Origin: DAOSVX01 sp035379765
Lineage (GTDB): Bacteria; Bacillota_I; Bacilli_A; RF39; UBA660
Length of the DNA stretch: 11,772 nt
Direction: 5' to 3'
NCBI GenBank assembly: GCA_035379765.1
Contig: DAOSVX010000019.1
Coordinates: 1-11,772, forward strand
Under the pieces are notes generated by a model. That model searched no databases and had not been told where the DNA came from. It saw only the letters and a program-made list of their open reading frames with translations. The position numbers and the translations under genes are program-made. This document shows, piece by piece, positions 1-6,595 of the stretch (position 1 is its first letter; every line of letters starts with the position of its first letter).

Positions 1-459
1 ATCGCCGACAATATCGTTTTTATAATACTTTTCGATTTCCTTTTCTTTAACTAAGCTTTTAGCATAATCATCAACAGCTAAATTTCTTAAATAATTAAGT
101 TTTAAATATTCTCTAAATTCTTCTTCGGAATTAGCTCCATAGTAATATTTAATTACTTGTAAGAATTCTTCATCAGTATCATAATTAGCTTTTAGTCCTT
201 CAATATTAGAATCAACGTAATTTTCCATTTCTTCAGTAATATCAGGATATTCTTTATTTAATATATTAGTATCAATCATATCTACTAAAGTACTAATAGC
301 ATATTTATCTTTTACTTCGTTATATAGTTCATCAATACTAATCATATTATTATCTTTCATACTGACTACTGCTTCTTCGCCATTACTTAAAGTAGCCACT
401 TTTCCACATCCTGCCACCATTAAAACTAACATTGATAATAAAATAATTTTCTTTTTCAT
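1..459 (-). CDS. PrsA-like foldase lipoprotein (N-terminal part, cut by window edge)
   Basis: I read the minus strand by hand: an open frame of 153 codons runs from ATG at 459 to the window edge without a stop. Residues 1-17 are a lipoprotein signal peptide (three lysines, a hydrophobic stretch, then a V-A-G-C lipobox), so Cys18 should be lipid-modified and the protein held on the outer face of the membrane. The next part is acidic and helical and ends with a segment around KEIEKYYKNDIVGD. That segment is typical of the point where the N-terminal chaperone region of PrsA/SurA-type foldases leads into the parvulin peptidyl-prolyl isomerase domain. The isomerase domain itself would lie outside the window, so it is not seen. 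A ribosome site (TTGGAGA) precedes the ATG. The likely role is folding of exported proteins. A SurA-like relative without a working isomerase domain is possible. Confidence 0.75.
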   Translation of the reverse strand, partial: MKKKIILLSMLVLMVAGCGKVATLSNGEEAVVSMKDNNMISIDELYNEVKDKYAISTLVDMIDTNILNKEYPDITEEMENYVDSNIEGLKANYDTDEEFLQVIKYYYGANSEEEFREYLKLNYLRNLAVDDYAKSLVKEKEIEKYYKNDIVGD

Positions 460-481
460 CTTTTTCTCCAATCTCTAAAAT

Positions 482-510
482 ATCATAGCAGAAATAAATT
501 AAGTTTTCAA
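482..510 (-). promoter_or_regulatory. Promoter of the PrsA-like gene
   Basis: On the minus strand TTGAAA (505-510) is followed after exactly 17 bases by TATGAT (482-487), with TG one base upstream of the -10. It lies back to back with the promoter of the 571 gene, eight bases separating the two -35 boxes. Confidence 0.75.
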
Positions 511-517
511 TAATACA

Positions 518-546
518 TTGTTATTTAAATTAAATTTTGCTATACT
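518..546 (+). promoter_or_regulatory. Promoter of the membrane-anchored gene at 571
   Basis: TTGTTA (518-523) and TATACT (541-546) are separated by 17 bases, and the start codon is 24 bases downstream. This is a good vegetative (sigma-A) promoter. Confidence 0.75.
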
Positions 547-570
547 TGATACAAGAATAGAGGGATTTAG

Positions 571-1524
571 ATGACTCAAAAAGAAGAGAATGTAAAACCT
601 GATGAAAATAAAAAATTAGTTTCAACTAAGATAGGGGAAATAAAAAAAGATAAGAAAAAAGGCCCCATTACAGTTTTAGTAATTATGGTTTTCTTGATTG
701 GTTTTGCTATTTTACTACCTAATATAGCTGATTTTATTAAAAACCTTGATTTACGAAATATAGAAGAATCATTATTACCAAATAATAATGAAGAAACACC
801 TAATGAAGAAAAATGTGAAGAAGAAACACCTGATTACATTTATTATGATTTTTTAGAAGCTACTAATATAACTTATGATAATGTTACTTATTCAGGTTTT
901 AAATTAATAACTACTGATGATACTTATCTAGAATTTAGTGCTGTTAATACAGTGTCTGATTCTTATAATTTAAGTACTAAAAACTTATATTTTGAATTAT
1001 ATGATAGTAATAAAACTCTTTTAGAAAGAGTTAAAATAGTAGCTTATACATCTTTAGAAAAAAACAGTTCTAAAACCTTTCAATTATTAGTAAATCAAAA
1101 TTTAGATGTTGACCAAATAAGGTTAATTCCTTACAGCACAGAAGATTATCCAGCTATAACTCTTAGTAGTGATAGTGAAGGTAATAGCAGTTTGACTTGT
1201 ACTAATTTAAATTCTAAATTTATTTATAGTTTTACAAATGATAAATTAACAAAAATAACAGAAAGTTATAATTATACTAATGAAGATTTAGAAACTTATG
1301 CTACGGTATTAACGACTTATAAAGCTAAACAAGAAAAATTAGATAATATAAATGGGATAACCGCAACTTTAGCAGAAAGTGGTGTAAATTTCTCTTATAA
1401 TGCTATTGCTGATTTATCTTTAGCAACAATTACTAATTTAGATGAACCAACTTATTTTGCTAAAGATACTTTAGTAAAAATAGTAAACTTTGAAATGGAA
1501 GCAATGCGTTATACTTGTGAGTAA
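571..1524 (+). CDS. Membrane-anchored protein of unknown function
   Basis: 317 residues. Residues 1-31 are highly charged and lysine-rich. Residues 32-54 form one hydrophobic helix ending in a proline-asparagine turn, so the rest should lie outside the cell (N-in anchor). After an acidic, Asn/Glu-rich linker (about 70-90), two beta-rich parts can be seen. The first, about 95-190, resembles an FxLyD-type domain (YSGFKLITTDDTYLEFSA and a following strand pattern). The second, about 205-317, has alternating strands and an amphipathic helix, resembling the DUF1307/YehR fold. Both assignments are by eye and tentative. Cysteines occur in the linker, at the start of the second part and next to the C-terminus. 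The start has a plausible GAGGG ribosome site. The gene is divergent from the PrsA-like gene and just upstream of scpA, but nothing shows a functional link to either. Confidence 0.7.
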   Translation: MTQKEENVKPDENKKLVSTKIGEIKKDKKKGPITVLVIMVFLIGFAILLPNIADFIKNLDLRNIEESLLPNNNEETPNEEKCEEETPDYIYYDFLEATNITYDNVTYSGFKLITTDDTYLEFSAVNTVSDSYNLSTKNLYFELYDSNKTLLERVKIVAYTSLEKNSSKTFQLLVNQNLDVDQIRLIPYSTEDYPAITLSSDSEGNSSLTCTNLNSKFIYSFTNDKLTKITESYNYTNEDLETYATVLTTYKAKQEKLDNINGITATLAESGVNFSYNAIADLSLATITNLDEPTYFAKDTLVKIVNFEMEAMRYTCE

Positions 1525-1528
1525 ACTA

Positions 1529-1537
1529 TGATATAAT
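1529..1537 (+). promoter_or_regulatory. Extended -10 promoter for scpAB
   Basis: TGATATAAT (TG at 1529-1530, TATAAT at 1532-1537) lies 20 bases before the scpA ATG, in the short gap after the preceding stop. I see no good -35 at 16-18 bases. The extended -10 could let scpAB be transcribed apart from the upstream gene. Confidence 0.55.
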
Positions 1538-1557
1538 AATTTTAGTGAAGTGATTTT

Positions 1558-2271
1558 ATGAATTATCAATTTAAAATAAATGATTTTGAAGGTCCTCTAG
1601 ATCTTCTTTTACATTTAATAAAAGAAAATAAAATGGATATATATGAAATAGATATAGCTGTTATAGTAGATGAATATTTAACTTATATTCATCAAATGAA
1701 AGACATTAATATTGATTTAGCAAGTGAATACTTAGTAATGGCTAGCGAACTAGTTCATTTGAAAAGCAGGATGTTACTAAATGAAACTACTGAAGATGAT
1801 AACGAAGAATATGAACTAAATACCGAAGAAGATTTAAGAAACAAATTATTAGAATATCAAAAATATCAAAGTTTAAAAACTGAGTTTAGATCTTTAGAAG
1901 AAAAAAGAAGTGAAGTTTTAACTAAATTACCCGAAAACTTAAATGAATACCAAGAAAAAGAAATATATAATAATAACCAAAGTATTGAAGTATTACTTAA
2001 TGCTTTTCAATCTTTTTTGGATCGTCAGGAGTATCAAAAACCTTTAACTAAAACTATTACTAAAAAAGAATATAGTGTGGAAGAAAGAATTAAAGTAATT
2101 AGAAATATATTTAAAACAAAAAAGAAAGTAAAATTCTATGACTTATTTGATATAATAAATAAAGATTATCTAATTGTAACATTTTTATCTATTTTAGAAA
2201 TGACTAAAAACAATGAATTGTTAATTAATCAAGATAATAATTTTGGTGATATTTATCTGGAGGTACAATAA
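1558..2271 (+). CDS. scpA: Segregation and condensation protein A (ScpA, kleisin)
   Basis: 237 residues, close to the usual ScpA length of about 240-260. The N-terminus carries the classic kleisin signature (FEGPLDLLLHLIKENKMDIY) followed by a helix that includes EYLVMASELVHLKSRMLL. The middle is acidic and helical. The C-terminal winged helix (about 170-237, ending DIYLEV) binds the SMC head in characterised family members. ScpA bridges the SMC ATPase heads and binds the ScpB dimer to form the condensin that organises and segregates the chromosome. The stop codon overlaps the scpB start by one base (TAATG), which implies translational coupling and matched amounts of the two partners. A GAAGTGA ribosome site lies just before the ATG. 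Confidence 0.97.
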   Translation: MNYQFKINDFEGPLDLLLHLIKENKMDIYEIDIAVIVDEYLTYIHQMKDINIDLASEYLVMASELVHLKSRMLLNETTEDDNEEYELNTEEDLRNKLLEYQKYQSLKTEFRSLEEKRSEVLTKLPENLNEYQEKEIYNNNQSIEVLLNAFQSFLDRQEYQKPLTKTITKKEYSVEERIKVIRNIFKTKKKVKFYDLFDIINKDYLIVTFLSILEMTKNNELLINQDNNFGDIYLEVQ

Positions 2272-2837
2272 TGAATTTAATAGGTGTTTTAGAAGGTCTT
2301 CTATTTGCAGTAGGTGATGAAGGACTTACTATCAAAGAAGCCGAAGATATATTAGGAGTAAGTGAAGAAGAGGTAAAAGAACTATTAAAAAATCTTCATC
2401 AAATGTATGAAGAAGATAATAGGGGTATTAGAATAAGCTATTTAGGTGATGCTTTTAAACTAACTACTAAAAAAGAACATAAAGAATATTACCAAAAACT
2501 TTTAACTAATGAAAGAAACAATTTACTATCCGATGCTGCTTTAGAAACGCTAGCCATTATTGCTTATAATCAACCAATTACCAGAGTAGAAGTAGATAAC
2601 TTAAGAGGAGTTAATACTTCGCAAATGATTAGAAAATTAGTTGCTAAAGGTCTAATAAAAGAAAATGGTAAATCAACTATGCCTGGTAGACCTAACTTAT
2701 ATATAACAACTAGTGACTTTCTAGATTACTTTGGTTTATCTACTATTAGTGATCTGCCAGAAGTAGAACACAAAGAAGACTTAACTACTAAAGAAATGGA
2801 TTTATTTACATCAACATATAAAGAAGAAAACGACTAA
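2271..2837 (+). CDS. scpB: Segregation and condensation protein B (ScpB)
   Basis: 188 residues, normal for ScpB. The first winged helix (about 1-75) starts with LIGVLEGLLFAVGDEGLT. The second (about 80-165) holds the family hallmark AALETLAIIAYNQPITRVEV, followed by RGVNTSQMIRKLVAKGLI and PGRPNLYITT. The C-terminal tail is acidic and probably disordered. ScpB forms dimers that bind the middle of ScpA in the SMC-ScpAB condensin. A strong GGAGG ribosome site lies inside the end of scpA. The last codons and the stop sit in a bidirectional terminator and overlap the end of the convergent phosphatase gene by four bases. Confidence 0.97.
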   Translation: MNLIGVLEGLLFAVGDEGLTIKEAEDILGVSEEEVKELLKNLHQMYEEDNRGIRISYLGDAFKLTTKKEHKEYYQKLLTNERNNLLSDAALETLAIIAYNQPITRVEVDNLRGVNTSQMIRKLVAKGLIKENGKSTMPGRPNLYITTSDFLDYFGLSTISDLPEVEHKEDLTTKEMDLFTSTYKEEND

Positions 2838-2850
2838 TAATAGTCGTTTT
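2827..2850. terminator. Bidirectional terminator shared by scpAB and the phosphatase gene
   Basis: A perfect 10-bp inverted repeat (AAAACGACTA, loop ATAA, TAGTCGTTTT) gives a hairpin with a U-tract on both strands. It covers the stop codons of both convergent genes, so both 3' coding ends form the stem. Confidence 0.85.
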
Positions 2851-3379
2851 TATAAGATAACTTTTTAATGGTATCAGAATCTTGACTTATTGGCAATATA
2901 CCACAATAGCGATATTTTCTTGGTGAAAAAACTTTCATTACTCCAGAATGAGTAACAGCTATAACTTTTTTACAATACAAATATCTTGTTAATACTTCTA
3001 AAACTCTTTTTTTAGTATCTATTAATCTTTCATAAGAATCATCACCAAAGTCTTCGTTTTTTCTATATTCAGCAAAAGCTTTTTGAAATCTTTGAACTTG
3101 AATATCACTGGTTGTATATAAAGTTTCTAAATCTGCTACCCATTCTTTTAGTCCATCTTCGATGACTAAAGGGATTTCTAATTCTGAAGATATAATATCT
3201 GCAGTTTGCATAGTTCTTTTAGTAGGAGAAGAAACAACTATTTCTGATCCTGCTAATTCTATTTTCCGAGAAGTAGCCATTGATTTTTGTAATCCCAGAT
3301 TTGTTAATGGAGCATCAGGAGTTATTAATGGGGTTTCATAATGTGGTTCACCATGTCTAATTAGTAAAAAATTTGTCAA
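2834..3379 (-). CDS. Histidine phosphatase family protein (phosphoglycerate mutase-like)
   Basis: I place the start at TTG 3379 rather than GTG 3388. A GGAAG ribosome site lies eight bases before the TTG but directly abuts the GTG, and the TTG gives the family-typical beginning MTNFLLIRHGEP. That makes 181 residues. Visible catalytic elements are the RHG motif (Arg8, His9, phosphate acceptor), SSPTKRTMQTA with the second arginine (Arg55), a glutamate in KEW (Glu79) and the second histidine in VTHSG (His144). These are what the superfamily needs to transfer phosphate through a phosphohistidine. The substrate cannot be read from the sequence. It could be a small phosphatase of the CobC/alpha-ribazole or broad-specificity type, rather than a glycolytic mutase, which is longer. 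The gene is monocistronic, convergent to scpAB. Confidence 0.88.
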   Translation of the reverse strand: MTNFLLIRHGEPHYETPLITPDAPLTNLGLQKSMATSRKIELAGSEIVVSSPTKRTMQTADIISSELEIPLVIEDGLKEWVADLETLYTTSDIQVQRFQKAFAEYRKNEDFGDDSYERLIDTKKRVLEVLTRYLYCKKVIAVTHSGVMKVFSPRKYRYCGILPISQDSDTIKKLSYKNDYY

Positions 3380-3411
3380 AAAAAACACTTCCTTTTAAGA
3401 ATGCGTTTTAT

Positions 3412-3440
3412 AATTTAACATAATATAGTCTTTTTGGCAA
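3412..3440 (-). promoter_or_regulatory. Promoter of the histidine phosphatase gene
   Basis: On the minus strand TTGCCA (3435-3440), 17 bases, then TAAATT (3412-3417) preceded by TGT, an extended -10 arrangement. It lies between the phosphatase gene and the 3' end of tRNA-Leu, so the phosphatase need not depend on tRNA read-through. Confidence 0.5.
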
Positions 3441-3469
3441 TAAAAAGCTATGTATTAGTTATTAAATTT

Positions 3470-3556
3470 TGGTGCCTGTGAAGGGACTCGAACCCTTATG
3501 ATATTACTATCACTGGATTTTGAGTCCAGCGCGTCTACCAATTCCGCCACGCAGGC
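3470..3556 (-). tRNA. tRNA-Leu (anticodon CAA)
   Basis: 87 nt including an encoded CCA. The anticodon stem CTGGA/TCCAG encloses the loop CTCAAAA, giving anticodon CAA, which reads UUG. A long variable arm (TGATA, loop GTAA, TATCA) is typical of class II leucine tRNAs. The T-arm is AAGGG-TTCGAGT-CCCTT. The acceptor stem pairs six of seven positions: GCCTGCG against CACAGGC leaves C6 opposite A67. The gene diverges from trmB. Confidence 0.96.
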
Positions 3557-3566
3557 AAGCAAATAC

Positions 3567-3575
3567 ATTATAACA
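3567..3575 (-). promoter_or_regulatory. Extended -10 promoter of tRNA-Leu
   Basis: The minus strand reads TGTTATAAT ending 11 bases before the tRNA 5' end. No clear -35. It nearly abuts the divergent trmB extended -10. Confidence 0.6.
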
Positions 3576-3591
3576 TAATTATAATAATTTA

Positions 3592-3600
3592 TGCTATAAT
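3592..3600 (+). promoter_or_regulatory. Extended -10 promoter of trmB
   Basis: TGCTATAAT, with TATAAT at 3595-3600, lies 20 bases before the trmB ATG. The ribosome site AGGAAG (3608-3613) falls in the very short predicted leader. No clear -35. Confidence 0.6.
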
Positions 3601-3620
3601 TACCAATAGGAAGTGTTTAA

Positions 3621-4259
3621 ATGCGTTATATAGAAATAAAAAATGCTGATAAAATAATAAATAAAAGTGATTATTTAGTTAATAATCCTATTAATTATAA
3701 AAACAAGTGGAGTAGTTTATTTGGTAATAATAATCCTATTTGTTTAGAATTAGGAATGGGTAGGGGGAACTTTATAATTAATATGGCAAAAGCTTATCCT
3801 AATATTAATTTTATTGGTTTAGAAGTAAATGAATCGCAAATGGTTCAGGCGGTAAATAAATTAACTAAAGAAAAGTTACCTAATTTAAAATTAATAAATG
3901 CTGATGCTAAAGATGTAGCTAATATCTTTGGTAAAGAGATTGATACTATTTATTTAACATTTTGTGATCCATGGCCTAAAAAACAAGATGAGAAAAAAAG
4001 ATTTACCCATGAAAGTTTTCTAAGACTATATGATAGAATATTTAAAAAAAGTAAACATATAATTTTAAAAACAGATAATAAAGGTTTCTTTGCTTATTCT
4101 TTAGAAACTTTATCTCAATATTGGTATTCTTTTAGTAGAGTTAGTTTAGATTTACATCATGATGAAAAACCGATTGAAAATATAATGACTGATTTTGAAA
4201 TGCAGTATTTTAAAGAAAATAGACCTATTTATTATATTGATGCCAAGTTTATTAATTAA
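3621..4259 (+). CDS. trmB: tRNA (guanine-N7-)-methyltransferase TrmB
   Basis: 212 residues, normal for bacterial TrmB. The S-adenosylmethionine site is LELGMGRGNFI (residues 42-52), followed by the acidic ligand in FIGLEVNE. The family signature FCDPWPKKQDEKKRF with RFTHESFL follows at about 114-134, where the aspartate-proline-tryptophan segment serves catalysis and tRNA binding. The C-terminal TDFE motif (near 190) is also present. The enzyme methylates N7 of guanosine 46 in the variable loop of many tRNAs, in the cytoplasm. The gene stands alone between tRNA-Leu (divergent) and the ATP-grasp gene (convergent). Confidence 0.97.
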   Translation: MRYIEIKNADKIINKSDYLVNNPINYKNKWSSLFGNNNPICLELGMGRGNFIINMAKAYPNINFIGLEVNESQMVQAVNKLTKEKLPNLKLINADAKDVANIFGKEIDTIYLTFCDPWPKKQDEKKRFTHESFLRLYDRIFKKSKHIILKTDNKGFFAYSLETLSQYWYSFSRVSLDLHHDEKPIENIMTDFEMQYFKENRPIYYIDAKFIN

Positions 4260-4285
4260 AAAAGAACTATTTACTTAGTTCTTTT
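4260..4285. terminator. Bidirectional terminator between trmB and the ATP-grasp gene
   Basis: A perfect 10-bp inverted repeat (AAAAGAACTA, six-base loop, TAGTTCTTTT) has a T-tract on each strand. It starts at the base after the trmB stop and contains the stop codon of the convergent gene. Confidence 0.85.
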
Positions 4286-5250
4286 AATATTTCTTTAATT
4301 ATGTCTTTGCGACCAGTTCCACTTACTACTTGAATGATATCAAAACCAGCTCTTCTATTGCCCTCAACAATAGTAGGACCATTAGGAGTAATAGCTATAT
4401 CCCAACCAACTACTTTTATTTCGGGAACTACTTTTGCTGCTTTTAAAACCAATTCTTTAGTTTCTTTAAAATAGGGTATTTTATAACCTTTAAAAGCTTT
4501 TTTACTTAAAGGATGATATTTATATTTAGTTAGATTTTTATCGACAGCATCACTAGTTATAATACCTGTTTCAATATTTACTAAACTAGCCATACCACCT
4601 TGATGAAAATTATCAACATGACTTTTGCCATTACCAACTCTTAGAGTAGCAAATATAACTTTAGGTTTATTATTTATATTAGATGTCATTATTCTAATCG
4701 TATTAATACTACTTTTCGAAAATTCAGCTAATGACTTATGTTGTTTTATTACTTCTTCTACTAAATAATTGTTTTTAACTACATCGTTATAAAATAAATC
4801 AATATTTTTAACATTTTTAGTTTTTATTTTACTTATATTAGCACCACCTAATCCATCAACTGGTTTTATAATTATTTCATCATGTTTATTTAAAAATTTT
4901 ACTAAATCATCTATACTATTTTTTTTATCAAAAAAATCTCTTTTAGTAAAATCTTTAAATAATCTCATAAAATTAGATTTATTAGAAAATTTATTTTTAT
5001 ACTTAGATGGTGAAACTATTTCATAGAACTTATCTTGATCTTTAACAGAAACATATTGTCTTCTTTCTTTAAAGTTTTTATTATATAACTCATAATTTAA
5101 ATAATCATTAAAAGCAAAACCTCTAAATATTAATAAAAAAAGATAATCAATTATTAGAAATAAATAAACTTTACCTTCTTTTTGAGCTATTTCTTTTAAT
5201 TTTGTTAAAAAACCTTTATAATTAGCATTCTTAAATTTACTAATCCACAT
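4267..5250 (-). CDS. ATP-grasp family protein (sugar-transfer-associated type)
   Basis: 327 residues, cytoplasmic. The first 90 or so residues are basic and include a short hydrophobic stretch (VYLFLIIDYLFLLIF, about 29-43) that may touch the membrane. The ATP-grasp core follows: the lysine strand and glycine-rich loop EIIIKPVDGLGGANISKI (about 129-146), the hinge strand NYLVEEVIKQH, the SINTIRIMT segment, and near the C-terminus GWDIAITPNGPTIVEGNRRAG, with the metal-binding Asp, Glu and Asn. This matches the ATPgrasp_ST group, which often lies in cell-surface polysaccharide loci and joins a carboxylate to an amine using ATP. The substrate is unknown, and no sugar-transfer genes flank it here. 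It is a single gene that converges on trmB. Confidence 0.85.
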   Translation of the reverse strand: MWISKFKNANYKGFLTKLKEIAQKEGKVYLFLIIDYLFLLIFRGFAFNDYLNYELYNKNFKERRQYVSVKDQDKFYEIVSPSKYKNKFSNKSNFMRLFKDFTKRDFFDKKNSIDDLVKFLNKHDEIIIKPVDGLGGANISKIKTKNVKNIDLFYNDVVKNNYLVEEVIKQHKSLAEFSKSSINTIRIMTSNINNKPKVIFATLRVGNGKSHVDNFHQGGMASLVNIETGIITSDAVDKNLTKYKYHPLSKKAFKGYKIPYFKETKELVLKAAKVVPEIKVVGWDIAITPNGPTIVEGNRRAGFDIIQVVSGTGRKDIIKEILKELSK

Positions 5251-5268
5251 ACTTTATCACCCATCATA

Positions 5269-5277
5269 ATTTTATCA
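5269..5277 (-). promoter_or_regulatory. Possible extended -10 promoter of the ATP-grasp gene
   Basis: The minus strand reads TGATAAAAT 18 bases before the start codon, at the same spacing as other promoters here. An overlapping TATGAT is an alternative. No good -35, so weak. Confidence 0.35.
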
Positions 5278-5284
5278 TAAAAAG

Positions 5285-5313
5285 TTTAAAATAAGCTTTT
5301 TTTGTTGTATAAT
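5285..5313 (+). promoter_or_regulatory. Promoter of tRNA-Arg(CCU)
   Basis: TATAAT at 5308-5313 ends eight bases before the tRNA 5' end, with a poor -35 (TTTAAA, 5285-5290) at 17 bases. Confidence 0.55.
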
Positions 5314-5321
5314 CTGTATGT

Positions 5322-5398
5322 GTCCTCGTAGCTCAGTAGGATAGAGCGATCCCCTCCTAAGGGATAGGTCGTTGGTTCGATTCCAATCGAGGACGCCA
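5322..5398 (+). tRNA. tRNA-Arg (anticodon CCU)
   Basis: 77 nt with encoded CCA. The acceptor stem GTCCTCG/CGAGGAC is fully paired with discriminator G. The anticodon stem ATCCC/GGGAT encloses the loop CTCCTAA, giving anticodon CCU, which reads AGG. The T-arm is present (TTGG-TTCGATT-CCAA core). It is followed at once by a terminator, so it is a single-tRNA transcript. Confidence 0.96.
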
Positions 5399-5406
5399 TA
5401 ATTTAA

Positions 5407-5428
5407 AAAACTCTCATTAGAGAGTTTT
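5407..5428. terminator. Bidirectional terminator of tRNA-Arg(CCU) and the VanY-like gene
   Basis: A 9-bp perfect stem (AAAACTCTC/GAGAGTTTT) with loop ATTA has T-tracts on both strands. The stop codon of the convergent peptidase gene begins inside the distal stem. Confidence 0.85.
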
Positions 5429-6380
5429 ATTTTGCTATATAATAAGCGTAATATTCATCAAAAGTTATGTCTTCATCATGAATTACAGTAGCAGCTTCTA
5501 TACCAACGTATCTATAATGCCATGCTTCATAAGCATAACCAGTTAAGTAAGTTTTATTTTCGGGATATCTTAAGATGAAACCATATTTATAAGAGTTTTC
5601 TTCTAGCCAAATGCTTTCTGGAGTGCTACTAAAGTTAGTTGTTGTAGTGTTATAAGTTAAAATATCTATAGCTAAACCAGTTTGATGTTCAGAATGACCA
5701 GGGCGAGCTGATTTAGAATCAGCATCTTCTATTCCATAATTATAAACATACCTGTTATATAGGGTTTCTTGATCTTCATAACTACGATAAGAAGAAGCCG
5801 CTATTAAAGTTAAGCCTTCTGTTTTAGCTGCTTTAGCCATTTCTATATAAGCATTAATAGTAATTTCGGCCAACTCATTATCATCGTAAGCATAAGTTAA
5901 ACTAACACTTTCTAAATTGCTAGGGACATAATTACTATCTAATTTATTAAACTTATTTACGAGCATTAGTATTCCCTTAGAAGTATCAGTACTTTTAATA
6001 CAGTCTTCATTATACCAATCATGATCAGCATTAACATTTACAATAGCTATTACATCTTCTAAAGAAGTAGTAGGGTTAGCTTTAGAGTATTCTAAATATC
6101 TTTCATAGTTTTTACTTATAAAATATTTTTCATTCAATATTTTATAAACATTATAGTCATAATCTTTGGTTATCAACATTTCTATCTGTTCATCATTAAG
6201 TTTTTCTTTAAATAAAGTTATTTCTTTTTTTTCATAACCAACTTCTAATAATTTATAAGTATCAGAATGATGATATATAGCTACTTTTATCCAGATAATA
6301 CCTCCTGTTAAAATAATTATTCCTATTAATCCTAAAATTAAATACTTTTTAATTTTATTTTTTAATTTTAACTTTCTCAA
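5427..6380 (-). CDS. D-alanyl-D-alanine carboxypeptidase, VanY/LdcB-like (M15B)
   Basis: 317 residues. The start is TTG at 6380, supported by a strong AGGAGGAG site eight bases upstream. A basic N-terminus and one hydrophobic helix (13-35) anchor it with the bulk outside the membrane. The catalytic domain fills the C-terminal half, beginning near IVNVNADHDWY. The zinc and active-site motifs are intact: SARPGHSEHQTGLAID (224-239, ligands His232 and Asp239) and YEAWHYRYVG (Glu285 as general base, His288 as third ligand). Family members trim the terminal D-alanine or a cross-link residue from peptidoglycan stem peptides. The role is therefore wall maturation, and the presence of this gene suggests the cell makes peptidoglycan. 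VanY homologues are common housekeeping enzymes, and no other van gene is visible, so vancomycin resistance should not be inferred. Confidence 0.93.
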   Translation of the reverse strand: MRKLKLKNKIKKYLILGLIGIIILTGGIIWIKVAIYHHSDTYKLLEVGYEKKEITLFKEKLNDEQIEMLITKDYDYNVYKILNEKYFISKNYERYLEYSKANPTTSLEDVIAIVNVNADHDWYNEDCIKSTDTSKGILMLVNKFNKLDSNYVPSNLESVSLTYAYDDNELAEITINAYIEMAKAAKTEGLTLIAASSYRSYEDQETLYNRYVYNYGIEDADSKSARPGHSEHQTGLAIDILTYNTTTTNFSSTPESIWLEENSYKYGFILRYPENKTYLTGYAYEAWHYRYVGIEAATVIHDEDITFDEYYAYYIAK

Positions 6381-6409
6381 AACTAAACTCCTCCTACTAT
6401 TACTTTTTT

Positions 6410-6418
6410 ATTATATCA
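6410..6418 (-). promoter_or_regulatory. Extended -10 promoter of the VanY-like gene
   Basis: The minus strand reads TGATATAAT about 30 bases before the TTG start, with no convincing -35. It faces away from the tRNA-Thr promoter. Confidence 0.55.
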
Positions 6419-6437
6419 CAATCTAATAAACTTAATA

Positions 6438-6466
6438 TTGTCATTTGTTTTTTCTATTGGTATAAT
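6438..6466 (+). promoter_or_regulatory. Strong promoter of tRNA-Thr
   Basis: TTGTCA (6438-6443), 17 bases, TATAAT (6461-6466) with an extended TG (6458-6459). It ends 12 bases before the tRNA and is one of the best promoter matches in the window. Confidence 0.8.
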
Positions 6467-6478
6467 ACTAATGAAATC

Positions 6479-6552
6479 GCCGCTTTAGTTTAGTGGTAAA
6501 ACAGATGCATGGTAAGCATCAAAGGACTGTTCAATTCAGTCAAGCGGCACCA
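6479..6552 (+). tRNA. tRNA-Thr (anticodon GGU)
   Basis: 74 nt with encoded CCA and a fully paired acceptor stem (GCCGCTT/AAGCGGC), discriminator A. The anticodon stem GATGC/GCATC encloses the loop ATGGTAA, so the anticodon is GGU, reading ACC and ACU. G1:C72, C2:G71 and the anticodon agree with threonine identity. The D-loop is short (GTTT stem, AGTGGTA) and the variable loop has only four bases, so the body looks like a glycine tRNA. The anticodon-to-CCA part is repeated at 7119-7160. Confidence 0.93.
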
Positions 6553-6562
6553 TAAATAAAAT

Positions 6563-6595
6563 AAAAACTACACATTGAATTTTTGTGTAGTTTTT
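6563..6595. terminator. Bidirectional terminator of tRNA-Thr and the minus-strand gene
   Basis: A 12-bp perfect stem (AAAAACTACACA/TGTGTAGTTTTT) with a nine-base loop, starting 11 bases after the tRNA. The stop codon of the minus-strand gene overlaps its edge. Confidence 0.85.

Noticed and set aside
3430..3455. Hairpin-like TAGCTTTTT / AAAAAGACTA after tRNA-Leu as a terminator (minus strand)
   Set aside because: It needs a bulge, is almost all A-T pairs and has no T-run after it, so it is not convincing.
5427..6380. VanY-like gene as a vancomycin resistance determinant
   Set aside because: No vanS/vanR/vanH/vanA or racemase gene is nearby, and M15B carboxypeptidases are common housekeeping enzymes in this kind of bacterium.
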